NCBI GenBank assembly: GCA_037783545.1
Contig: JBBELK010000631.1
Location: 1 to 64,000 of the forward strand
DNA from: Henricia sp. BOLD:AAB3569
Lineage: Eukaryota > Echinodermata > Asteroidea > Spinulosida > Echinasteridae
DNA: 64,000 nt
Reading direction: 5' to 3'
A model generated the notes under the pieces. That model searched no databases. It was given only the letters and a program-made list of their open reading frames with translations, and was not told the DNA's origin. Within the stretch, counting starts at the first letter, position 1, and every line of letters begins with the position of its first letter. Below, piece by piece: positions 1 through 10,600 of the stretch. Made by a program: the position numbers and the translations under genes.

Positions 1-361
1 ACTGCGGCGTCGCCGGGGACCATGTATACTCATCTTTCGGCATCAGAGATCCCTGTGAATCCTTCTCCTGTTTAATTTCATGTCAAAACTTGATCCCAAA
101 TCAGATTATTTTATTTGGTCCTTTAACTTAATGCTTATTTAGCATCCATAAATATCTTATACAGTTTACAATGGCAGGTCATGTGAGTAATGGCCATCGT
201 TTTCGGCTCTTGATCATTATTAGCGTCCAGTTTCCGAGCTGGTCTAAAAAGTACAGTTTGAGACCGCCCATGCACTCACACCTTAAACTTTCGCATTGCC
301 AAAATTTGACATCCACAATAATGAAATATTATGGAAGAAAGAGACGTTACGTAATACGTAC

Positions 362-1471
362 CTAATCCAGTGATGAAAGGTTTTGAAGCATTGAAGAACC
401 AAGAAGAACGGAATCCCAGCAGAATGGCCTGCCAAAGAGGCGTATTACAAGGAGACTACCAGTGGCAGTAAAAACGACCATACACAGAAAGAGAAAAAGA
501 AGGGCCAAGAGCAGCCAGGTACGACGACCCTTCTCAGCGACCTTAAAGATGCCGAGCAAACCATTCCAAATTCCCGACAGAGTTTTAGATGAGCGATTCG
601 CTTCAGTATTACCAGAGCCTTGATCAGATGACTTAACCGAGGGTGCAGTCTCCCGAACCCAGACAATCAGATAGACGAAGACAACCAGTTGGATTGCCAG
701 AGCGAGCCAGAATGGATCAGTATAGACGTCATCTTTGATCCAGTACCCAGCTCCGATGACTGCTATGCTGGAGCCAACGAGAGAGATGGTATACAGCAGG
801 GCAAAGACAGAGGTGCGGTCCTTCTTAGAGGTGGTGTCAGCAATGTAGCTGGAGCATCCGCTGAAGAACAACCCATAACTCCCTGAAAAGCCGACAACGA
901 TGTTTGAGACTACCAAAACGGTTAAGGGCAACTCAAAAAGAGCCACAAAGAGGAATGCGCAGGTGCCGATCAGCATGCCCAAAACGGGCAGCACCAGAGA
1001 CAGTTTCCGCCCGACCCTGTCACTGGCGGCTGCCACAATGAGCGTGACAAACAACGCCGGCAAACCGCCGGCAAAACCAGAAATGACATTGAAACCGTTC
1101 AGTTCAGCCTGTGCAGCCTGTGCAGCCTGTTCGTCTGCCGAAGAAGTATCGTTGATGAGTGACCCTGAGCAAGGTCCCCCCGTGCCTCCGGTTATGTTGT
1201 GATGATCATAAATGACATGACGAACATACTGGATGGACACACTGCCAGTTAACCCCATGCTTATCATGACCAGAAATAGAGCCGGCTCAACGCTAACTTG
1301 TCGCAGCCAAATCATGTTCTTGAAGCAGCGACTTTTCAGTCGAAACAGCCAACTGCTTCTCCTCGATAAAGTGATGTTTGCGTCCTCATCCTCATCCTCG
1401 TGAGGAATCAATTTAGCATCAACCGATGCGGTGTGGTTCGGGAACTCATCACCGAAGACTGGTCCACTCAT
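362..1471 (-). CDS. SLC46-family transporter paralog, first exon only, with apparent frameshift
   Basis: Minus-strand first coding exon, about 369 aa, of a major-facilitator transporter of the SLC46 (proton-coupled folate transporter-like) family, expected in a cell or lysosomal membrane. Seen: an acidic cytosolic N-terminus, the VEPALFLVMISMGLTG first membrane segment, the MFS loop motif SDRVGRK between helices 2 and 3, and several further hydrophobic segments. It closely matches the complete paralog starting at 4650. The donor is at 361 (TTAG|GTACGT), at the same place as the paralog's. Against the paralog one base is missing between 398 and 399, so the frame shifts and the exon's last codon becomes TAG; restoring the length would give the paralog's intron phase 1. 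Either this is a young pseudogene or there is a one-base assembly error. Remaining exons lie left of the window; 1-361 is intron 1. Substrate is not inferred. Confidence 0.85.
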   Translation of the reverse strand: MSGPVFGDEFPNHTASVDAKLIPHEDEDEDANITLSRRSSWLFRLKSRCFKNMIWLRQVSVEPALFLVMISMGLTGSVSIQYVRHVIYDHHNITGGTGGPCSGSLINDTSSADEQAAQAAQAELNGFNVISGFAGGLPALFVTLIVAAASDRVGRKLSLVLPVLGMLIGTCAFLFVALFELPLTVLVVSNIVVGFSGSYGLFFSGCSSYIADTTSKKDRTSVFALLYTISLVGSSIAVIGAGYWIKDDVYTDPFWLALAIQLVVFVYLIVWVRETAPSVKSSDQGSGNTEANRSSKTLSGIWNGLLGIFKVAEKGRRTWLLLALLFLFLCMVVFTATGSLLVIRLFGRPFCWDSVLLGSSMLQNLSSLD

Positions 1472-3324
1472 GTTTGCTCAGGGTTTTAGATTCAGCAAAA
1501 TCGAACATTAACACGCGGTTCTAAACTACCAAAAAATCGTTTTCTGTTCGCCTGGGAAAACCTTTTTCTATAAGCCAGTAATTTCCTCACCGAGGAAGTG
1601 GAGCCCTACAGTACAATATGTTCCCTTTGACAATTTGAGAACAAAGTGTTTTTGCCCGTTGGTTCCAGTCCCCTATAGCTAGCCAACTAAACCGTGTTCC
1701 AAAGTTAACTCGCATGCAGCTAGCTCAGCAGATCATTATAAAAGTACATTTTCGTCCACAAATGTCGAAAGACAATTCAAGCACGGTCTTTGTTAGTTTA
1801 GAAAATGTGAGTGAATCATGCACACAGGTAAATGCACCAGCATTTTTGTTTTGTGAAACACAAGGCGCTGTCAGCATAAAGTCACAAGACCTAAACAGTT
1901 AGAGTTGCTGGTATAAATAATACACTTCGAAGAAAAATATATCAAAATTTGGATTTCAGGATAGAAATTATAATCGATCGAGGTAAGCTGTATAGTTGCA
2001 GCGATGATTTGCATACCAGCACATGTATAAAAATGTGACGCAAGAATTGTTCCAGGACAGATTTATTGCTCACAGCATGCTCACAGTCACATCGACATTT
2101 CTCTAATCGCTGAAATCATAGTATACTAGTAATACTAGGCATGGGGTCGCTTCTCAGCCATCTTTCTGCCACAGGGCCGTACATAGTAAAGTGCACGATA
2201 AAATAATATACATGTACATAAAAGATCTCCCCATAAGAATTGTGGGAATTGTCGGCTACGATGTTTGAATTGATTTTTTAACAAATCTTGAGCCAACGGA
2301 AAGGTCGAATTATTAGTATGATTATGTCTTATTTTGAAACTCTTGAGTAATGAATACTGGTAGGTCCACTGTTTGAGGCAATCTAATTCACAACGACATT
2401 TTTTGAAAATGTCACGAGCTGATACAACGCGTGAGATGATTGGTCGAAACGGCTTCATTAAAAGGTCATGTCTGCCGGGTCAAAACAGCCCGGTCGAACA
2501 GCCTCGCTCAGCTCGATTCACGAGCAAGGTTGGTTGTGGACAACTCGGTGTGGGATCGGGAGCAACGGCCTTGCGACAGGGAATGCTTCTCATCAACATG
2601 CCACCTGAAAATAATTATTATGTTCTCCTTTAATTTGATTTGCAAAATGAAACGGGTTGAGGCAGAAAGTGCAAGTATATACAGGGGTGTTTTGACCCAA
2701 ATCAGAGTCGCCACACCAAGCTAGGACATCATTAAAGGCAGTAGGCCTATACATGATTGGTTTCTCGAAATCAGAAATGTTCACAGATTTACGCCTAACT
2801 TACACAATATAAAAAGTATGATGACTGTAGAAAACGTCCCCTGAAATGGTTTTGTCTAAAGTGCTATAGTCTTTAAGAAATGAGTAAAACAATTAGTTTT
2901 TGTCTCATGAGACGAAAATTCAATTCGCCCCAAAACCATTTCGCCCAAGTGCCATTTCGCCCCCAAACCATGGGTTACCAGTTACAATTGTACGTTGTAT
3001 TTTTTAGTAACACTAACAGGAGCAAAATATTAGTACATAGGCCTACACATCACATACAATTTTGGCTGGCAACCCAGTTTTGCAAATTAATAAAGGAACA
3101 AAATTATGTGCTTAGCAAATTTGTGTGCTAAACAGCGCCATGAAATTTGGCCCAGCTGTGACTATCCATCCATGTGTAATTAAGCGCCATTAAGACTAGC
3201 TGTGGTAGCTGGCAGATCGTTGCGCCGGTCAGCTCATTACTTTTGGCATAGCCGTACCAAGGCATGTTGATAGAGCGCTGACACAAAGCTACGGGTGGAT
3301 TGTAATTTTGTCTTGGTCACTGGT
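1472..3324. other. Gene-free part of the divergent intergenic region
   Basis: Between the two divergent SLC46 starts (1471 minus, 4650 plus). No coding exon seen. Contains a short repeated motif around 2916-2975 (CATTTCGCCC-like units with AAA spacers). Promoters of both transporters are expected somewhere in 1472-4649 but I cannot place a TATA box with confidence. Confidence 0.6.
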
Positions 3325-3443
3325 TTAAAGGTACAGGCTCGTCAGCAATGCGCGCGCGCCAAATTCGTGCCACGAAATACGCAGCTCAATAGCAAAGGCA
3401 CGCATTTGGTGCGCGCTTATTGCTGACGAGCCTGTGCCTTTAA
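3325..3443. mobile_element. Palindromic MITE, family GCTCGTCAGCAATGCGCGC (copy 1)
   Basis: About 119 bp, nearly a perfect hairpin: begins TTAAAGGTACAGGCTCGTC and ends with its inverse GACGAGCCTGTGCCTTTAA. Related copies lie at 34950-35089 and 40268-40373, so it is a dispersed non-autonomous element. No coding capacity. Confidence 0.85.
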
Positions 3444-3771
3444 GACCAGCAGCTATTAAATTCTGTATGTACCATTCTGAATCTGAATTCGCGAGTCGCG
3501 ACGAAATCGAATTTTGCCACCAGCAGGGGCGGCCAGGATTTTTACCAGGGAGGTGTTTTTTCCGGTGCGAGTGCCGATGATGTCGCTCAGCGGGGGGAGG
3601 GGGAGGGGGGTGGGTGGGTGTTGGTTCCAATTTGGAGGGAGGGTAGCCAGTCATATCGGCTTATTGCGGACAGGCGGACGCACAAAATGCATTAAATAAA
3701 AAAATTTAGTCCAAGCAGGGGTGGTTTTTTGACCCCCAAAACGCCCCCTCTGGAATCCCCCCTGACCAGTC

Positions 3772-4080
3772 TAAGGGGCGTTCACACTATCGCGGAAAAA
3801 TCACACTTTCGCGCTGCGCTCACCGCATTGCATGAGTTCCTAATCGCCGATTATTCCAAAATAGAAAATTCCACTCTGTTAACTTGGGGCTTCTCTGATA
3901 CCTCACTGGCTGCGCGTTGGAAAGGTCAGCGCACCGCGGTCAAAGTTCAACACATTTGAACTTTGACCCAGCTCAAAACGTTGTGCGCGTCGCGATAGGC
4001 CGCGCACAAGCGGCAAACCAGTTTGTGTACAAACCAATGGAACAGTGTGATTTTTCCGCGATAGTGTGAACGCGCCTTAA
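3772..4080. mobile_element. MITE with about 32-bp terminal inverted repeats
   Basis: Terminal inverted repeats GCGTTCACACTATCGCGG at the left and its complement at the right continue for about 32 bp with few mismatches. The ~309-bp element has no coding capacity. The ends are flanked by TA, which could be a TA target duplication, but this is not certain. Confidence 0.85.
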
Positions 4081-4649
4081 GCACGACAAAAGAGGGCGCA
4101 CGTGCAAGTCACGAGCGCGTAGGACTTTAAATCACTTCCTTCCTCCATGTGCTAAACTATAACAGTTCTGTGGTTTTTATGTTAGTTTTTAAAAAAACAC
4201 AAATTGCTGGTGGTGGTGCACGGTGCCTACATGCAAAGTACTGTGTGTGCGGTTCAAGTTATACCCACATTTTTTCAAAGGCTTGAAAAGGCATTGTGAC
4301 CAAACTAAATAGGTTTTACAGTCTGAGGTCATTGTGCGGTTTGAGCTGTGTGTGAAGTTTGCAGTGCCGCAGTGTATTACACATTTATGAGGGTAACATC
4401 AGCACAGCGTGGCGGAAGATACTGTGCCAGGGTGTAATTATCAGATTATAGACTTTACTGTGTGCTGTGGAACAGTGTTCAATTTGGTCAAGCCTGGGGT
4501 TCCAAAGTTGTAAGAGAACATGTGTTTCTAAAGACAGGTGGACAGAAATAAAAATGGACTTTGTTAAATTGCCAGATAATCTGATAATCTTCAGTCAAAT
4601 GTCTGTTGTTATTGGCTGCAGCCAGGAGATTAAAGTGACTTGAGCAAAC
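4081..4649 (+). other. Upstream region of the complete SLC46 gene
   Basis: 569 bp between a MITE and the SLC46 ATG. No gene seen. Presumably holds the 5' UTR and promoter; no clear TATA box found. Confidence 0.5.
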
Positions 4650-7600
4650 ATGAATGAACAAATTGAAGATTTGAGAAGTGAAGAGCCCCAAAACCACGAT
4701 ACATCATTGGTTATTAATGCAGATTCGATTTCTTGTGAGGGAGACGTGAACGTTACTTCATCGAGTCGAAGCATGAGTTGGCAGGTTTGGTTAAAAAGTT
4801 TGTGCTTCAACAACATGAATTGGATGCGACGACTAAGCGTTGAACCGGCTTTATTGCTGGTTATGATAAGCATGGGATTGACCGGTGGTGTGTCCATGCA
4901 GTACGTTCGTTATGTCATCTATAGTCACTACAACATAACTGGAGGTTCGAAGGGACCTTGCTCGGGGTCGCACAACAATACCCCTTCAGCGGAAGAGGAG
5001 GCCGCAAAGTCCGAGCTCAACGGTTTCAACGTCATTTCTGGATTCGTTGGCGGTTTACCGGCTCTATTTGTCACCCTTATCGTTTCAGCAGCTAGTGACA
5101 AAATCGGACGCAAACTACCCTTGCTGTTGCCCGTGGTGGGCATGCTGTTTGGGACCTGTGTTTTTCTCCTGGTGGCCATTTTGGAGTTGTCCTTAGTCTT
5201 CTTGCTGGTGTCAAACATCATTGTTAGCTTTTCGGGGAATGCTGCATTGTTCTTCTGCGGGTGTTCCGGCTATATTGCTGATACCACTTCGAAGAATGAT
5301 CGGACTTTTGTGTTTGCTGTGTTGTTTACGACGTCCCTGATTGGAGCGAGCATATCAGGAATTGGGGCGGGCTACTGGATCCGAGATGGTGTCTATACAG
5401 ATCCTTTCTGGCTCGCCCTGGCAATTCAGATTGTTGTCTTGGTTTATATTGTTGTTTGGGTTAGGGAAACCATACCCTCTGCCAAGTCACATGATCAAGG
5501 CTCCGGTAATAGAGAAGCAAATCCATCATCTAAAAAGGTGTCTGGGATTTTGAAGGGTTTTCTGGGGATCTTAAAAGTCGCTGAGAAGGGACGCCGTTTG
5601 TGGCTGGTCTTGGCACTTCTTGTTTTGTTGCTTTCAATGGGTGTTTTCGGTGCAATCAATAGTATTCTCTTTATTCGTCTTCTTTCGGAGCCATTTTGCT
5701 GGGATTCTGTTCTCCTTGGATTCTTTAATGGTTCAAAACCTTTCCTCAATGGTTTAGGTATGTATATTACAAGTCAGAGTATTTTTCTCAGAAATGCATC
5801 ATTTCTAACAAGTGTGGGAAAGAAACCATGCACGGACACCCACTGAGACCCCACGTGCTAAACCTATAGGACAACTCTAAAAAATTATGAGTTTTCCCTG
5901 TGTAAATTCATGACACTTTATCCCCCTAATTTTGTGTTTTTATCATCAAACTAACATTTTTACATAATGCTTTTGGTACACCGAAGCACGACAAAGTTAG
6001 GGTCGACTTACGAGTTGTAAAATTCTGTATTTCTTGGACTCGTGAGTGGTCATGAAACTTTTGTCAAGGGGGCGACCGAGAAAGTTTCCCCGACCGTTTT
6101 GAACCGTTCCATACGGTCGGGGAACTTGTGCCGAGCGATGGCGATTCTCCCCGAGTTATTGCGAGTGTTCAGGACTAACTTACGACCTTCTGACAAGTAA
6201 CATAGGAGGAACTTAAGATCTTGCCGACCAACTCCTGAGGAAATGCCATTTTGACCAATTTTTGTTCGTAAATTACTCAAGTCCCTCGGGATTTCGGTGG
6301 AAAATCCTGGGGGTCCGTGCATGGTTGGGTAATGTACCCTAAGAGTGAATGGAAAGTATTGGAATTAAAGTTTTAAACGAACTTTTGATCTCAAAATACA
6401 TGTAAAGGTAATTCTCCTAATTCTAGTCAATGTATAGAAAAAGTAAATAAATATTTCAGCACCTAATTTGGCAAAATATGAAAAACTCTAGTTTAAACTG
6501 GTTCATTTGGCTCAAATTTTAATATGCAATTGTTAACAAGAAAAGTATTACTTATAAACAACACTACATTTGGACATCATTTAATGTTGTGAATGTTTCT
6601 GGTGGGTCTTTCCATAAGGCTGGGCCAACTTTTGTGACATTTTCATACCAGATATTAAAGCTGTTTCATTGGATAGTTTGGTATTTTTTCCTTATACATC
6701 GAACAAAGATTTGAATGAAATTACCTTCTGGAATCAACAGATCATCCAATTTTAAGATACATGTATATAGGCCTACTTCCCACTTGCACTTTTGTCGAAA
6801 ATGTTGCATTTCTGAGATAAATAAATGATAAAATTACAGCACGAGCGGTCCGTGCGTAAGCACGACAACAGGAGGCGCTGCACGCGCCGCGGAAATGGTT
6901 ATCTTGTGCACTAACTGAATGCAATTTTTAAAGGAGAAAATGTGATTTTTCTACAGAAAAGCAACATTTGCGACAAAAGTGCAAGTGGGAAGTACCGGTA
7001 TATCTTAAAATTAGAGTACCTGTTGATTCCAGGAGGTAAATTCCTTCAAATCTTTGTTCAATGTATACGGAAAAAATACTGATAGTTTAAATTTGTTTTT
7101 GTTCAGTTTTAATATTTACATGTACCTTTGAAGAGCGTGACCAGGGGCCAATTTCATAAAGCTGCTTAGCAGAAAAATTTGCTTAATCAAAAATTTGTTT
7201 GCTTTATAAAAATGGGTTAATAGTCAAAATTGCATGTCAATTTGTGTTTTTCACAAGAATATCTGCTATTCTTGCTAAGAACACAAGTTGACATACAATT
7301 TTGACTATTATCACATTTTTATAAAGCAAACAAATTTTGACTAAGCAGATTTTTCTGCTAATCAGCTTTATGAAATTGGCCCCAGATTACAATTTGAGCC
7401 TCTAATTTTTTCCATGGGTGTTGACATTTTGATACCACATGATTGTGTCATATTTTTCTCATTGCCATTCTGAAATTTCGCGCCCCCAATCCGCATATTT
7501 CCAGGGATCGGATATGATAAAAAATTCACCAATGTTTTGTAAACTAATTTATCTGGTTACATAAGCAATGCACACTGCAAAAACTATTTTAACACCAAAT

Positions 7601-10600
7601 GCTGGTGTTAATTTACACCATTGGTGTTGTCTTATATAGATACCGGGAAATAATCAAATTTAACACAGAGGGTGTTAATTTTAACACCCAAGTTTTTGCA
7701 GTGAAGTGATTACTCCAACCTTTTTGCTTCCACATCCATATAGGAGATTGCAATTTTTTTCTTCCCATGGATAGTTTTTGGAGAGGTATTTTATACGACT
7801 CTTAGGTGAGAACATAATCCATTTTCTGGAAAAATCTGAACACGCTCCTTTAAAAGCACTGAAAGGTTTTTAAATTGTATTTTCAGACAAACTGAGCGAA
7901 AATTTACAGTTGAAACTTGGAAATTTACAGAATTTGTGAATTTTGAATTATCTAAAGGAAATGACCTTCCTAAATGGCAAAATAATTTGTCCTTGGCCTT
8001 TGAATTCATCAATTTCTTGATTAAACTTTTTATCAGGATTAACCCTTGGAGCCCGCTTCCTGACAAAATGCATGAGGGATTATGCCGTTATCCAAATTGG
8101 GCTGCTGTCAACCATTGGTATGCTGGTTCTTATTTGCATCACTACGGAGACTTACGGCATGTTCTTTGGTGAGTTGTGTATAATTATTAAAAAAACAAAA
8201 AATGATAAACAAAAAAGTTTAAAGGGGGTGGTGAGAGCGTGGAAAATAGAAGTAATGAGTCACTTGTTCTCTTTTTATATACATTGTAATTCAAGGGGAA
8301 AAAACTGAAAATACCCAGAAAACAGAAAAAAATACCCAGAAAATCCTGCAAAATGGTTTTATATTACAAAAGTCAGTAAAAGGGCAATTCCAGGAAATTT
8401 TTACTTCATAGACTTTGAGGGCTTGTAATGCTTCACGTATTCAAGTTGTTTGATTTTAAACACATGTTCTTCAAGCATCCTTGATGGAAGTGTAATTCCT
8501 GAAAATCTGATTGTAATGCCATTAATGCTCAATATGCGTGGTACATCCAAAAATATTTGGGGACCCTACACACTTACTAAGAATGGCATTGCAATCACTT
8601 TTTCAGGAATTACACTTCCATCAATGATGCTTAAAAAACATGCGTTTAAAAAATCAAACAACTTGAATATGTGAAGCATTACAAGCTCTCAAAGTCTCTG
8701 TGTAAATTTGAATTTCCGGAATTGCCCAACAATTTTAATCAACTAATACTTAGTGAATTTATTTATATACATGTTTCAATAATTGAATTGAAATTACAAA
8801 GCTTGTTCTAAATACAGTTTTAGGAAATTGCATTACTTGTTTTTAATACCCATTCCCACTGGGGGATTCTCCTTAACCCGCCTCTTGTGGTATCCTCTGA
8901 AAACTGTTTCCTTGTCACCTGCCTGGATTGCGATGTCGTTACATTTATGTAGATTAATATTTTTTTGTATTTTTATAAATTAACTTGATTTTGTAATGTC
9001 TTTTGGGTGGTGTTGTGGACTGTGAAGCGCTTTGAGGTATTTTTACGTAAGGCGCTGTTATAAATATCTCTATTATTATTATTATTATTATTTATTGTGC
9101 AACAGGAAATGGTAGTGTTGCCACTAATGTCTGTTTTTATTTGGTTTGTTCATGTTTTTTTAGTCAATGTGGTTGGTTGTTTTCACGCTTTGCCTTCATC
9201 AATCCTAACAGCGCAGATGTCCAAGATTATTGAGCCAGATCTACAAGGTATTATTTATTTCCAGGTGTATTTCATAAATGGGTCTGTCCACAGTAATGGG
9301 GTACATTTGAAAAACAAGTCAATAATTCCTTTCAGATGTCTTTAGTTTATCTCAGAATTAAAGAAATGTCCTTGTTTTGTTCTCAGGAGATAACATTTGC
9401 CCAAAAAGGTAAGAAATTGCTGCCACAACATACATTTTTGAAAAGCAAGTGTACAAATTTTCCTATTACGTAGGTAACGTGGACAGACAATTTTGTTACA
9501 TTTTTTTCCGTCTTTGTTACATGCGTAATAGGAAAATTTGTGCACGAGGTTTTCACAAATGTATGTTGTAGGACTATTTTTCTTACTGCTTGGTGAAAAA
9601 GTTATTTCCTCAGTTTAGCTTGATAATTTAAAGATAAAATTAAGACATTTGAAGTCAACTGGGACCTAAGATCTTGAATGTTACAGAAATGTACCCCATT
9701 ACTGTGGACAGACCCACATACATAAGACTTTACCCATTCCTATTGGTCAACATTCTCTTGCAACAGTGCCTCTTTAATGCACTCCTCTATTCATGCGTCC
9801 CGAGGCCCTGTTAAAATTGGCTCCATTTAGCTCTGGAAGCAGCGAAAGAAATCTTGTCGCCGCTCTGGGCCAATCAGGACACTTGGCAGTATATTGCGAG
9901 CGTTTAAATACACGCACGCAGATTGTACATGTAAGTTTACACAGTACAGTGTAATACTCAGTTGCGCTGGCCGTATCCGCATTGGTGATTGGCTGCTATT
10001 CAATGCCTACAGGGAATTCCGTTCCATTCACGTTTGTCGTCATGCATCCCAATATTTACTGCGGAGTAAATAAAAACGTTGCCGGAACTTTCGGTAGGAA
10101 GGGATAGTCATGAAGAACAAAAAACCAATCCAATTTTTGGAAAGCATAGAAATTGTTTCTCTTCAGCATAACATGACAAAATGTATTAAATTACATCAAA
10201 ATGACTCATGTGAGCGTTCGCTAATGTAACAGCCGCCTAACTGCACAGAATTGCATGGATTTCCTCGGGGTATTGTAACGGCACTAAGCAGAGTGGAAAT
10301 TCCCCGAGATCTCGGGATGATTAGACAAGAGAACTTACTAAATTTCAACCTGATTTTCATGAAATAAAGACGATTTTTTAGATACCGGTAAGAAGATTCC
10401 CTATCAGGAACCGAGAAAACCTAGATTCTGAGATTGCCTGATTTTTCCCATCCTCTTGCAACAGTGCCCCTTTAACGCACTCCCTAACTCCTGCGTACAG
10501 TGGCCCTGTTGAAAAAGGCCCCATTTCGCGGTGGGACTAGCGACAGAAATCTTGTCGCCTCTGCTGGACCAATCAGGACGCTTGGCAGTGCATTGCAGCA

